Positions 1 through 12,950 of a stretch of 64,000 nucleotides of DNA are shown in pieces. The translations under genes and the position numbers were made by a program. The DNA comes from Cymbidium sinense (Eukaryota > Streptophyta > Magnoliopsida > Asparagales > Orchidaceae): positions 146,807,601 through 146,871,600 of the forward strand of contig CM038221.1 of assembly GCA_021442155.1 (NCBI GenBank), written 5' to 3'. Each line of letters starts with the position of its first letter. Positions within the stretch are counted from its first letter, which is position 1. The notes beneath the pieces are model-generated. The model was not told the origin of the DNA, did no database searches, and saw nothing but the letters and a program-made list of their open reading frames with translations.

Positions 1-833
1 TGGAAGCTCAGATTGGATTCATCTGTTATGGTTTAGAGTAAACAACATTTGCACTTCTAATATTTGACATGTTGCATGTTATTTTTGGAACTTGATTTTA
101 TCTCTTACCCCAGTTATTCATGTTGGTCGAGATCGACGGTGAGCTTATTGAGGATTGTAGGGGGGCAGTGCACCTGAAGAAAAAAATTTTCTTGTGTGTG
201 GCCCCTTGGCACTAGAGATGCAGTGCCTCGGCACTAGAACATGAGATTTTGGCTTCAGGAACAGAGGAGGTAGTGCTTCGGCACCAGAAGGACAGTGTCA
301 CGACGTTGGATTTGTACTAGGGAGACTGAGAGGACAGCACATCGGCACTGCTGAAGGCAACGCTAGAGTCAGGGCACCAAAGGCAAATTGACAGAGAGGT
401 CGGCACTCGAACCCATGCAAAAAAGCTGGGAGAATAGCGGCACCTGAGCTTAGGCGCCAAAGTCGCGAAGCCGCAGCACTACAAGTCGGTAGACTTCATA
501 TTAGGCAATTTTTTTGCAATTTTTTTATTTTTTTTTATTTTTTATATATCTCATTCTCTTATTCTCTTGTTTGTGAGGGTGAAGAGAGTGCCCAAGAGTG
601 ATGGAAGTGTGGAGAGGCTTCATATAAGTATAATCTGTTCTATTCTTCTCATTTTTCTTTCATAGTGGATTTCTTGGTGTGTTGCTCAGTATTTTTTTCC
701 CGTTCTTGAGTTTTTCGCATTAAATCTAATGTCCTCTGTGTGATTTCTTTTACTTTGATTTTATTTGTTTCGTCTATGCTCTAAAACACTCGAATTAGTT
801 TTCCGCATGTACTCAGATGTTGATCTCCCAACA
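1..833 (+). mobile_element. Copia-like LTR, 3' part
   Basis: The stretch at about 540-833 reads like the 3' end of a Ty1/Copia LTR: a T-rich 'tttcttggtgtg' region, a 'cccgttcttgag' motif, 'ttttcgcattaaatc', and an end in 'tcccaaca'. The same series of motifs recurs at 49,060-49,318. The first ~480 bases, rich in 'ggcac' words, resemble 44,224-44,462. No primer binding site follows position 833, so this is a 3' or solo LTR. Its left edge is unclear and may lie outside the window. The Copia assignment rests on motif style and is not proven. Confidence 0.45.
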
Positions 834-1600
834 TTGCATTGATTGTGGTAAACATATATTAATCTTTTTTAATGCAAAAATCAGTATTTATGTGTGATTA
901 TTTGATCTCCTCATTCTTTAATTGTTGTACTAACTCTTCTTCATTCATGTGCTCATGAAGTGATAAAGATAGTGGATATAGGATATGGGAGATGAGTGAT
1001 AAAAAGTAATGAGATAAGGTTGATGAAATTGATGAATTCATAAATTTAATATTTAACTTCATTTAATTATATATAGTTAGACATTAATATTAATTTTAAA
1101 TTTATAACTCTTCTTTTTTTTCCAGTGCGATGAGTATGAATCAAACACAAGATTTATAACCCTTCTCAAATCCCTATCAAGGGGGAGGGACTATATATTA
1201 TATTCACAATTGTCCAATGCCATAAAAGAAAAGGATTATGGGAAGCTGTCCCCTTGGAATCACTTCATTGTTCTATTGGTCGTGACTGCTTGCTTCACTA
1301 ATAAAAATTAAAAAAAATAAAAATAAAAAAAAATAAAAAAGTGAAGTACGACTCTTATAAAGGATAGTAATTATCACATGACATTATATAAGTGAAGATG
1401 AGGGTGGTGCACCACCGCCCTATTGTCTGCTAAGAGTCAACAAAAGTCGTGGCACTCTTATTGGGCCTCCACTTCATTATCAATGCCACTTGTCAACTAA
1501 TATTAATGTTCTATATTTTTTTAAAAAAATTTACATCAAATAAACAATCAATATAACATAGAAAAGTCAATTGCTTTGATATACTATATATTTCAATATA
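834..1600. other. AT-rich intergenic stretch
   Basis: No reading frame or RNA gene is recognisable. It holds an A-rich run at about 1,305-1,340 and ends in a short (TA)n run directly before the TAT element. That run could be part of the element's 5-bp target site (TATAT, 1,601-1,605). Confidence 0.5.
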
Positions 1601-1605
1601 TATAT

Positions 1606-2996
<1,391 letters not shown>

Positions 2997-3005
2997 AAAA
3001 TAGTA

Positions 3006-3063
3006 GGCTTAATTTTTAAATTAACCCTAAATAAAGACGTAATTAGCTAATTAACCCTTAAAA
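3006..3063 (+). repeat. MULE left terminal inverted repeat
   Basis: About 58 bp that match the reverse complement of 8,519-8,580 with roughly six differences; the outer 18 bases are identical. The repeat contains GTAATTAGCTAATTAACCC. Confidence 0.85.
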
Positions 3064-3109
3064 TAGCACGCCTCTGACTAAGGACTGAAAAATATTTTTT
3101 TTTAAAACG

Positions 3110-3268
3110 CGAACGAGAGATCGAATCCGATCCCGATCCTCGGCTTTTCTCCCTAAACCTTGTCGCACGCTGCCACGCCTCGCCAGCCATCAACGCCGCC
3201 AAGGTCGACGCCGCCGCTTCCGACCCGCCTGATCCCCGCTTCACGGATCCGAAGCGTTTTTGGAGAAA
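3110..3268 (+). other. GC-rich leader-like segment in MULE
   Basis: A GC-rich island in AT-rich surroundings, beginning just inside the left inverted repeat and ending in 'ggagaaag|gtattg', which fits a plant splice donor. It is best read as a noncoding or short first exon, or a captured host fragment of the Pack-MULE type. I recognise no protein in any frame. Confidence 0.35.
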
Positions 3269-3269
3269 G

Positions 3270-4367
3270 GTATTGTTTGATTTTTTTTCAAAACAAAAGC
3301 ATGTGACATGTTGTGGATCTAATTTATTTTGTGGATCTAACTAATTTTGTATATCTCTTTAAATTATAGATCTAATTTATTATAGTATTTTTAGGTATTC
3401 ATATTGTAGATCTAACTTATTTTGTGTCTCTAGTATATTGTGGATCTAACTTCTTCATTCCAATAAAGTTTGAAAGTTTAACTAATACAAATGTCTAACA
3501 TATTGATATAAATTTGATGAGCGAACAAAAAATTTAAACTTATCCCAAATAGCGAGCAATGTAAAATGAAAATTGTTTTGAGTTTGATGAGGGGTTGTAG
3601 TTCCACGATGTTATCTCTTGGTTGTAATCCGAAATAGCGAGCAATGTAAAAAGTGGTAATCTCTTGAATATAATTATAACTTATTGTACTCTTGGGTATA
3701 AGTTAAAGGGGTTGTAATTCCACGATGTTAAAAATCCTCTATTGAGAGAAGATCAATAATAAAAGGGGTCTGTAGAGGCATTAGTTTATGAGAAAATATT
3801 ATATGCGGAGTTTGGATGTAGCTATTTAGTTTGATTTAGAATTTATAAAGGTGGGCTTTTTGTTGGTATCTTTCGTAATTTGAATAATACTGATTATCAA
3901 AGTATGTAAATTTGATTATTGTTGTATCTTATATGTGACTCATAAATGATTAAATCATTATAGGTCGATGCGATTTTGGTTAATATGTAAATTTTATATT
4001 GAAGATTACTATTTTCAACTCATTTACAAAATTAGTATATATTTTAACAAATTTCCATTTAATAAGTTGTATAATTGCCACTGCTTGTTGTTCTAAGTTT
4101 TAACTTGTTAGTTTTCGAAGTGAGGTTTTGTCACATTCAATCTTTGTGGTTTAAAATGATTTAAAGTTGTTACGTGGATACTTAATGTATCGATGAATGA
4201 GCTATGTTAATATTCTTTTGTAGTTTCTATATCATATATGAATCCAATCATTTTTTTGCGTAGGTAGCATTGCATCTTCTATATCATATATGAATCCAAT
4301 AATTTTATTTCTCCTTAATTAAATTATTTGCATTTATCGTGAAAGATTATTGTTGTTCGCATCGAGT
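3270..4367. other. Noncoding interior of MULE
   Basis: AT-rich, with no recognisable frame. It contains short repeats: 'gtggatctaa' / 'tagatctaa' words at about 3,313-3,445, 'gcgagcaatgtaaaa' twice (about 3,552 and 3,637), and 'tctatatcatatatgaatcc' twice (about 4,226 and 4,277). It could be an intron following the segment at 3,110-3,268. Confidence 0.5.
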
Positions 4368-4842
4368 TAGTGATTAGTAACCATCACGTATAGTTCTTTA
4401 TTATGGTGGTGAACTGAGAGTAAACGATGATTTTATTTCAACATATATTGGTGGGAAAAATCGTCCAGTCCAAATCCCACGTCGGATTAGATTCGAGGAA
4501 TTACAGAAATGAATCATGAATTCGTTGAAGATAGATCCAACAAAGTTCTTTGTGAATATGGTGGGTCGTTTTCATATTAGTGTTGGATTTATTGCAACTC
4601 CCATTGATGATGAAGAAGTTAGTGAAGCTATACTCACTGCAGTATGTGCACAACCTATTGTGGGTTTATGTGTTATGGAATTGATGGGTAGAGGCAGGGA
4701 GGTTAACAATATAGAGGAATGTGAGAGAGCTCGAACGAGCACTGAGTACATCGCACCGCCTTCTCGCACTCCAGGAATGTTATGCAAGCAAGAGAACATG
4801 ATTTCTTTGCTGGGACAAGTTCCGCTGTTATGGGTGACTTAG
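4368..4842 (+). pseudogene. MuDR-type transposase N-terminal fragment
   Basis: The frames read LYYGGELRVNDD then FISTYIGGKNRPVQIP, then a LEEL-like helix and LKIDPTKFFVNMVGRF, then ATPIDDEEVSEAIL. This order (a 'yyGGe' strand, 'Y.GG', an 'eEL' helix, 'l.idp', 'p..I.dDe.v') resembles the small domain at the start of plant MuDR-family transposases. A stop lies between the two halves near 4,506-4,508. The zinc-finger and DDE parts that should follow are not visible. The assignment rests on pattern memory only; a PB1-like domain of another protein is possible. Confidence 0.45.
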
Positions 4843-5340
4843 AAGATAATGAGATGAATGTACTACTCACCGAAGATGTTGGATATAAAACTATGTTGTT
4901 ATGGGTGACCATTTTAATTTTGGGCAATCTTTACCTAAATGTTTGTGTAGTTATCAATTAATTATTTTTAATTCATTAAATGCCTATTTGGGATCACTTT
5001 TCTATGTTTTAACATAAAAAACATTCATATAAGTAATTAATTACTTCTATTGTCTAAGGGAGCTTGCATAAAAGAGGAGAAACAAATAGATTGTACTAAC
5101 AAAAAAAGTATAAACTAGTCAGCATTTATTGAAATCATGCATTGTGCATACAAAAAATAAAACAGGTTTGCAATTAAGTTTTTATTTGCTTCCATATAAA
5201 GTTATAATTGAAAGCAGCTTTTTTATTTTTACTTTTATTTTTAAAAGCATGTTTGGTTAGTGTATTATATTTACATTTTTTATTTTTTACAAATAAATTA
5301 ATTTTTTGAAATATTTAACTAATTGCACATTATTGTTTTC
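4843..5340. other. Noncoding MULE interior
   Basis: AT-rich, with no recognisable coding. It ends in a T-rich run and 'ttacaacag' before the PMD block, compatible with a 3' splice site. Confidence 0.4.
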
Positions 5341-5344
5341 CTCA

Positions 5345-7442
5345 ATTACAACAGGAAAGATGTCCCAAGAAGGACGATGCCCCCACGTAGGAGGAAACGC
5401 ACCGGATGAGACGGTTGTTGACTATGGCCCACCATCTGAAGTGCACCAGTATAGCGCTACGTAGGCATGAGCACGATCCGATCGATAAAATTTCTTTAAC
5501 GCTTTTTAAAATATTTCACATATACATTTGTTATCCGACTCAACCCTACTTATGAATGATTGTTGCTGATTTCCGGATCGGTGGCCGCGCTCTCGATGTT
5601 TAGGGAATAGCTCAATTGCCAGCATTTATGGATGCTTTGCAGCCGCTGATAGTGTGTTCCGATGCGATATTAAACCGGATCACCACTTCGACATTGGCGA
5701 TGGTGGCCGACGACTACCTTCCACGCCACCGATGAGATGACATTACATATGTGATGTCGCATGATTCTTGGTATTCGATAGATGGCCCGCGATTGGCGTG
5801 TTGCCGCTTGTGAAGATGCGGCATGGCCAGCGGCGATAAGTTGCTTGAGCGCAACCATTATACCATGATCCGGCCCATCCGCATATCACATCACGAATGG
5901 GACAGCTCATAACGCACGCTTGCTTACGATGGCTACGATGGACATACTACCGTGATTCATATTTAGATCCACCGGAGCTACAGTTCACTATGCATGTCAG
6001 AGCGTACATACTGTTTGTCATTGGATCATTTCTTTTGCCAGATACTTCAGGTTATGAGGTTCACCTACAGTATCTACCACTACTTCAAGATATTGACACG
6101 TTCACGGAGCTGTCGTTGGGTTCAGCTGTGCTCGCTCATCTATACAAGGAATTACATGAAGCAAGAAAATCAACGTGCACCAACATGGCTGGATGTGTTC
6201 ATTTACTGTAGATATGGGCGTGGGAGCACATCCATGTGGGAATACCTACATTACATGTTCCATATCCTACAGACATTGACGACCTTAGTGTAGGATTTCG
6301 ATGGATGAAGGTTATGTTCAAGAAATGCCAGCATCCAATATAAGAGCTTATAGGGATGAGTTGGATGGACTTCTACAGAGTCAGGTACGCTGATTTGATG
6401 TAATGTTTATTGGCTTACTCATTATTGACTATTTATTGAAATAATAACTTATGTTATATGCGCAGGTCATCTGGGAGCCATATGGACATCAGATCCGCTT
6501 GCGTGTCATGGATATATGTTTACAGGGACAGGAAATATGGCTATCAGATACATCATATGTTGGAAGAGGGTAGAGCCGATCGGTGCTCGATAGTTCGCAT
6601 GTCTCCTACCATTGATGTTGCCCGATAGATCCATCATTTGTCGGGTTGATGGTGAAAAAGCCGATGTTGATTGGGTCCATTACCACAACTCTTACATTGC
6701 ACCGGAGCGAAGACGCGTGAGTCGGTTGTCGTTGTGGATTCATCAGACGATAGGGAGCCGTGATCAACCGATACATGAGATGGTATCGTTCATGGCTTCA
6801 CTATACATGTTGAAGGCGCGACACTTCCTCTCACACATACTACCCCGCGTGCTTTAACGCCATGGTTAGTTTAAATGTATGTATTAAAATTTGCTTTTCT
6901 TGTAACAACGATACACTCATATAAATTTGATATGCACGTGACCATATTTTGAATACGAGGACATATCGGCGTTATTTCTGAGGTGATGATATCTAATCAG
7001 ACATCTTTCGATGAATATGAGAACTTGGTGGCCGAGGCGATATGCATATCTCGACACTCGACACCGATATTCCGTGCACTTCTCGTGATCGACGATGTTC
7101 ATCGATGGATGGCCATCCTCTATCCCGAGGTGACCACCAGACATTTACACCACCAAGTATTCATATCGAATCAATGTGGTCACAAATGCATCCATGGAAC
7201 GCAGCTCCGCCGATATGGTCCACGTCATTTCATATGACACCGCCATATGGAGTACACGGTATTCGCTTCAAGCTTCGGTTGACATACCTCATGTTACAGA
7301 GTTAGGATCGCAACACCTCGTGGAGCGGATGGAAGAGGAGGAGGACCATCGACAACATCGCGATCGCGAGACCACCATCCCATTACACTCCGGCGAATGC
7401 GATTCCACCACGCAGGCATCGACGAAGGTAGATGTATTATGA
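5345..7442 (+). pseudogene. Plant mobile domain (PMD, MAIN-like) gene, decayed
   Basis: Translated pieces in changing frames follow the PMD order: an N-terminal block with IAQLPAFMDALQPLI (about 5,600), RAYILFVIGSFLLPDTSGY and LSLGSAVLAHLYKELHEA (5,990-6,160), IWAWEHIHVG (about 6,212), a likely intron at 6,385-6,465 (CAG|GTACGC to GCGCAG|GT), IWEPYGHQIRL (6,469), LPDRSIICRVDG, then DVDWVHYHNSYI (6,660). PMD proteins (for example Arabidopsis MAIN and MAIL1) act in silencing and genome stability, and transposon copies are common; many databases label them 'serine/threonine phosphatase 7 long form homolog'. At least four frameshifts or stops break it. A proline-rich tail (7,150-7,260) fits the usual C-terminus. 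Confidence 0.7.
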
Positions 7443-8518
7443 TTTTTTGTGCGTTTGATGGCATGTATTTCTGACAGTTTATATATTTTTTTATGTTTGC
7501 TCATTCACCTACTTCTCATTGTGTTATCCTAGTGATGTTTACTGTTTATTTAATTTGGTTAACTCACATGAGAGGATGGAAGACTTAATGTGGAATTACA
7601 TATAGTTCAAATCTAATTTAAAAACTATTTGTCATATATGTATTTATTTTGATCTCCAAATAAAACATATTTGATAATGGTAGTTGTTTTTCAAGACATT
7701 TAAAATGTCCAAAAATTATTTTTGAGTATTTATAAAATAATATGATTTATTTTAAAACAAAAAATAAAAACATCTAAAATACATTAAATAATTATTTTCT
7801 TAAATATAAAAATATATTAAGTAAATATGTTTTTAGAATAACATACAAAATCAAAAAACATTGATCCAATAATTTAATCGATACTTCCATTTACCCTAAT
7901 TTCTAGAAGCAAATGAACACTATCAATTTAAGCTATAGTTCTATTTTCATTTTGGGCCATTGTAGCTACCTATATAAATATATGCTTATTTTCTCTCTTA
8001 ATTGTGGAGTCATTGCCATGAATATTTGGATACAAATAAATTATAAAATTCTTAATTTTATTCTATTTGGGGAATGAAAGTATGAATTTTTTCACACTAA
8101 GTGTCAAGTTAAGTTCAATATTAACAAATGAACGAAATCAAAATTTCAGCATGAAGAGATACACATTTCTTTCATCAAGTAGTTGGACTCTTTTCATGGG
8201 TGTTAATTAGTCAATTTATATATAGAATATATTGAGAGTGTTTGATATTATCAAGGAATTATATGTATTTAACCATCCTTGTATTATGACAAAAAATGGG
8301 GGCTGTCGTAATAACTTTCACTTTCGTAACTTCAAAATTTATATATACAAAAACTACACCTAGTGATCAAAACACAACATAAAAGTTGTAGAATTTTTTA
8401 TTCCCTTTAACGATACCCAAGCAAACTGACAACTGATGAGCCTGATATGGCCAAAAAATGGAAGCTGTTAATTTCATTTTTTTTTAAAAAATAGGTGCCT
8501 ATTGACTGACTATTTTAA
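7443..8518. other. Noncoding 3' part of MULE
   Basis: AT-rich, with no recognisable frame or repeat family. It runs up to the right inverted repeat. Confidence 0.6.
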
Positions 8519-8580
8519 TTTTTTTTAAGGGTTAATTTGCTAATTATAGTTTTAATTAGGGCTAATTTAAAAATTAAGCC
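8519..8580 (-). repeat. MULE right terminal inverted repeat
   Basis: Reverse complement of 3,006-3,063 with a few differences, ending ATTAAGCC at the 9-bp target duplication. The inverted match continues inward to 'aaaatag' after a gap of about 9 bp. Confidence 0.85.
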
Positions 8581-8589
8581 AAAAGAGTA

Positions 8590-11491
8590 AGGTTCTTCCA
8601 TCCCCTTCCTTCTCCTCTCTTCTTTTTCTTCTCTCTTCTTTCTTTTCTCTTTTTTCATCCTACATTCTTTCTCCAAATAGCTGAAAGGCTGATCGACAGG
8701 ATTTAAATTAAATCTAACCTAAATCCCATTCGAATCCTGCAGCCAAACAACCCCCGGAAATTCTTCTTCCTAATTTCCCCACTTTATCCTCCTAGCCAAA
8801 CACTCCTCTTTCCGATTTGAACTAAACCGAGCCCTCTTCCTCTCATTCTCTAATCCGAAATAGGGAATTGAATTGCAAGAAATTGTAGATGCGTTGAAGC
8901 ATAAGTTGTGGATGTGTATAAATGTCGATGTGGAAGTATATGTGTATATGTGTGCTTGTGATTTTCTTTTGCTGGTTCCAAGACCCCGCTAATGCCCCAT
9001 AGGGTATAGCGGGTGCGAAGATAGTTGTGGTGTCGCAAGACACCACTCGCTATGCTCAATAGGGCATCCCGAGCAAGCCAACATCTATTAGATGTCGCTC
9101 CCCTAGCCGAAATGCTACCGAATTTTTTAGTAAAATTTGGGACTTAAACAAATTCAAATGGAAATCGCCTAAGCTCAAATTAAAAAAAATGCACGCTAAA
9201 CATGAAGATAAACATTAAAACAAAGAAGAGAAAACTTAAAGGAAACTAAACATTAAAACAAAGAGGAAATGCAATACTTAAGTAAACTACTTACTTTAAA
9301 TGCAAGCTCTCTTCCTTTCTTCAAAAATCCTTAAAGGCTATGAAGTTTTCTCTTCAAGCAAATAATGTGGAAGGTTAGACCCTCCCCCTAGCCTTATTTA
9401 TAGGAAAGAAAAGCTATCTTTGTGGGATCCACTTATAATTAAATTAACAACATATGTAAAACATATCATATAGCCTTGTTCCATATTTGTTATTAAAACA
9501 AATGCAAGTGAAACTTAAGGAAGTTAATACTAAACTCATAACAAACTTGTAATAAATTTTAAGTTTAATTTTCAAATAAATAGGGAATTTGATATGATGT
9601 TCAAAATGAATCTAAATTGGGTCTAACAACTCTTGTAGTAGAAAATGTGAAAAGTTCTTAAATTATAAAATTAGAGAGGCTTGAAGCTTTCTTTTGGGTG
9701 AACTTCGTACATATAAACTTATATGAATACAACTGCATGAAATCTACCCTCGTGCATATCTTATAGCGGTCACTCCTTAGGTCAAATATTTCAAAATACA
9801 TGTGAATTCTTGAATGAAAATAAATTCATTACATATATCTAAAATGAATATATTCTTATTCAAAGCTCATACAAATTTTCAAATAATCAATGATCTACAA
9901 TTTTTGTACAAGATAGACACTAAACTAAATGTTGCAAGAATGAACGAGCTTTCCTTCAATACAAAAATTAAAGAACTTCATTAAATTATGATTTTCAAAA
10001 TCAATGAAATCACTAATTATGTGAAATTATCTAAGCTATAAACAACTGCATGTGTTTGGACATAGAGATTTCAAGCGCAAATTTTAAAATCTGAAAAGAC
10101 TGTGCAGGATAAATTAGAACTAATTAAATGTTAATCTAAAAAATCTAATAAGATACTAGATCAATTTACAAACGTCTTCTATGCCACCAGATTCGAAATA
10201 CTTTGTACAAGCAAACGTAGCTAATTAAGGCATTCTGATACACCAAGATGGGCACACTACTTAATATTTAAATTCAAGTGTCTGAGGATGCTACGCGGGT
10301 TGCTACCCTATTTAGTCTTAGGATTGGGTCCGGGTTAACAAAACCTAAAAATCAATTATGAGAATTTCAACTTAATGAAATATCTGAGAAGTTAATTCTA
10401 TCATGTGACAGTAGATCTAATCCTCTGCTAAGAGCTGAACAGAGTTGACAAGATCTAAAGTTCTCAAATATATTTGAGTCAATCATTTAACTACCCCGAT
10501 GATGGCTGTGTTGAATGGTGATTTCAACCGGAAGGGATACTTCCATCAAAGTGTGATTCTATTTTCAAATCAAATCCAACTCAAATTCAATCTAAAAATG
10601 GCTTAAATAAAACTCAATTATTAAAAGCTTAAAGCAGAACTTAATATATCTACCTTCCATAATTGTTTATCGGGGGTGAAAAATTAAGAAAACTCTAGCT
10701 CACAAAGAAGCCAATGAAAATCAAGTGTTTTACTATGTTCACTCTCAATCAATCTTTTACCGAAGGACATGGCGTGTTCTCATACATTCTGGTGGACTAG
10801 ATGAAGTTATGACCAAAGTCCTATGATCAGGTGATTTGGCCAGTCAAGCTCCATTATATTATGATCAAGACGGTAGCCCGTATGCTCCCCAATGGCTCTG
10901 CCTTTTGAGTTGTGAATCATAGGATATACTTAGTAGGGTAAACAGAGCCCTCTGTCAGCTAAGGTATACTTAAGATTATCTCCTTAGACAAACACCACCC
11001 CAAGTCTAAAAGGATTTCTTGGACGACGTAACCCATGTGTTGCTGATAAGGATCCTTCAGTCGGGTTGGGTCGACTACCTCCTCTGACAAAGTAGACTAG
11101 GGACCATGACAACCCAGGATGATGAAACCATGGGATCTAGATCGGGCACGTCATCATTCCCCCAACCATCCAATTTAAGCTAAAATAATGAATTTCACAA
11201 TCTCAAATTTTAAACTCCATATCTGCTACTATACACTATGCATTAAGCGATCTAATGACTACCTTAATTGAAAGTTCTCTCTCACTTATTGAGAGGGGTA
11301 ATTAACTATAAGGGTTTGCGCCTATAGGAAACCTGGAACCAGTTCTAAAGATCTCATAAAATGAGGATGAAATATCTAGGTAGTGTCTTATCTGCTATCT
11401 CATCTGCCTTCTGAAAATTACACCGACACTTTAAATCACTCTCTTCATTCAACATTGTCGAGAGATCGGTGGTGAATTTTTAAAGCTCGCA
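8590..11491 (+). repeat. 5' LTR of TAT element, right part
   Basis: Continues the LTR after the MULE. It aligns with 31,600-34,450 over its full length, with many substitutions and small indels. It opens with a pyrimidine-rich leader (8,590-8,670), contains 'aatgccccatagggtatagc' (8,991) and an antisense TATA-like motif (9,397), and ends 'agctcgca' just before the primer binding site. There is no credible coding sequence. Confidence 0.75.
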
Positions 11492-11497
11492 AATTTT

Positions 11498-11516
11498 TGG
11501 TGACTCCGCTGGGGAC
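11498..11516 (+). other. Primer binding site (tRNA-Arg type)
   Basis: TGGTGACTCCGCTGGGGAC lies 6 bases after the LTR end. It resembles the complement of a plant tRNA-Arg 3' end (TGGCGACTCC...) and the primer site known for Ogre elements. Related motifs follow the LTRs at 48,985 and, on the minus strand, at 52,985-53,000. Confidence 0.7.
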
Positions 11517-11762
11517 AGGATTCTCTTTCCATCTTTGGTTAGTCATATATATTATATAGTAGCAATAAAATATTTAAAAATTCAAAACAGAAATAGTGAT
11601 TTAAATGTGTAATAAATTCAAATTACTAATGTATAAGGCTCTATATTGAATGAATTATTCTGTAGAGTATATTTTTATTACACTATTATTTTATTATGTA
11701 GTACTCTCAGATGAAAGTAAAATAATTACTAATTACTAATCTCCATCTTTCACTTTTGTAGA

Positions 11763-12950
11763 ATGGATCTACAAAGCACTCCTTTCACTATCCAGCTAGG
11801 GGGTGGTGCGAACATCTGCTAAGTCAATGCCATCATCAACACAGAAGATGTTGGAGCTATAATTCAATTTGGTAGCTTGAGTTTCCCGGCTAACGTAGCT
11901 ACAACTCTTGAAATACCCACCAGTGGTACATTCATCTGAGGTCGTGCTAGAAGGCCTCAAGTTACTGAAGCTCCTACTAGCCATGTTCGTCAATCAGTTC
12001 AATAGCCAACCACTGTCAAGGAGTTCTCCCAACAGAGAACCTCAGTTTTCAAAAGTCTAGGTCAATCTGAAGCCCATGTGATGAAAAGAACCGTCAATGG
12101 GCAAACTGTATCTTTAATGCCTCATGGTACAACTGCTCTACCAATTGAACATTTTGTACCTGGAAAGTATGATCATGAAGCTTCCTCATCAGGAAGCAAA
12201 TTAACCAAAAGGCAGAGAAGAAGAAGAAATGCTGAGCTGAGAGCTCAGCAGATTTCCTTCAAATGACCTAGTGAACAAGCAATACTGCCGCCAGAAGTGA
12301 GTATTCCTACCCACAATAATTTTAGCAATCTAAAGTGGGTAAAGAGGAATAGCTCTACTGGTGAAATAAAGCAGTCCTTCTAGATCCAACCACATCAAGC
12401 TCCAGCCATAGAGGAGACAGCCTAAAATACTGTTTGCTAGAATACATAAAGTTCTCAAAGTAGCCAAGGATATAGGCTTAATGAAAAGAATATTTCTGAG
12501 GCCTGTGGTGATGGAAAATACTAAAGCTCCACCAAGAAAGTTATCATATCTTCTAGTAACTAGCCATCGAGCTGATTATGCTTTGCATGGTGAGCATCGG
12601 AGCGTGACACTTAGACTGCGTGTCCAAGAATTCGCTGCTGAAAGGTCCCAGCAAAAGGGTAAACAGATATGGAGGCCAAGGCCCCGTAATAAAACTTTGA
12701 ATAATGGAAGAGGTGTGGCATCTGATACATATACTCAGAAATCCGTCTCAAAAATAACTCATCAGAAGTGGATATCCAAAATAAGGGATATCATTGATGA
12801 AAGACATGATGGTCGACACCTTAGAGAATCCTCTAAGGGATCCCATCATCGATCAAATTCACCCCCACAAGAGAAGGTTGACTTTGATCGCTTCCTTAAT
12901 AGAAGAAGTGTTTGTCGCATTAAAACCAAATGATCCACTAAATGTCAATC
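11763..12950 (+). pseudogene. TAT element upstream ORF (ORF1) remnant
   Basis: An open stretch starting MDLQSTPFTIQLGGG and broken by several stops. Recognisable pieces are IIQFGSLSFPANV, SVFKSLGQSEAHV, a basic block LTKRQRRRRNAELRAQQ (about 12,199), and a 150-codon open part at 12,481-12,930. TAT/Ogre elements carry an extra ORF of unknown function here. The minus-strand fragment at 52,555-52,980 matches around 12,290-12,400 ('aagtgggtaaagaggaatag'), which confirms that this is element sequence and not a host gene. Confidence 0.55.

Larger units (their letters stand above)
3006..8580 (+). mobile_element. Mutator-like element (MULE) carrying a PMD gene
   Basis: A 5,575-bp insertion in the 5' LTR. 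Both ends are inverted copies starting GGCTTAATTTTTAAATTA. Flanks are AAAATAGTA (2,997-3,005) and AAAAGAGTA (8,581-8,589), a 9-bp target duplication with one mismatch. Long inverted repeats plus a 9-bp duplication are the hallmark of Mutator-like elements. LTR sequence missing here is continuous in the 3' LTR around 31,590. Inside are a piece resembling the N-terminus of MuDR transposases and a decayed plant mobile domain gene. PMD genes are known to travel with MULEs and Gypsy elements. No DDE catalytic core was found, so it is probably non-autonomous. Confidence 0.8.

Noticed and set aside
5345..7442. Serine/threonine phosphatase gene
   Set aside because: Database names for PMD proteins mention phosphatase 7, but no phosphatase catalytic motif is visible; only the PMD part is present.
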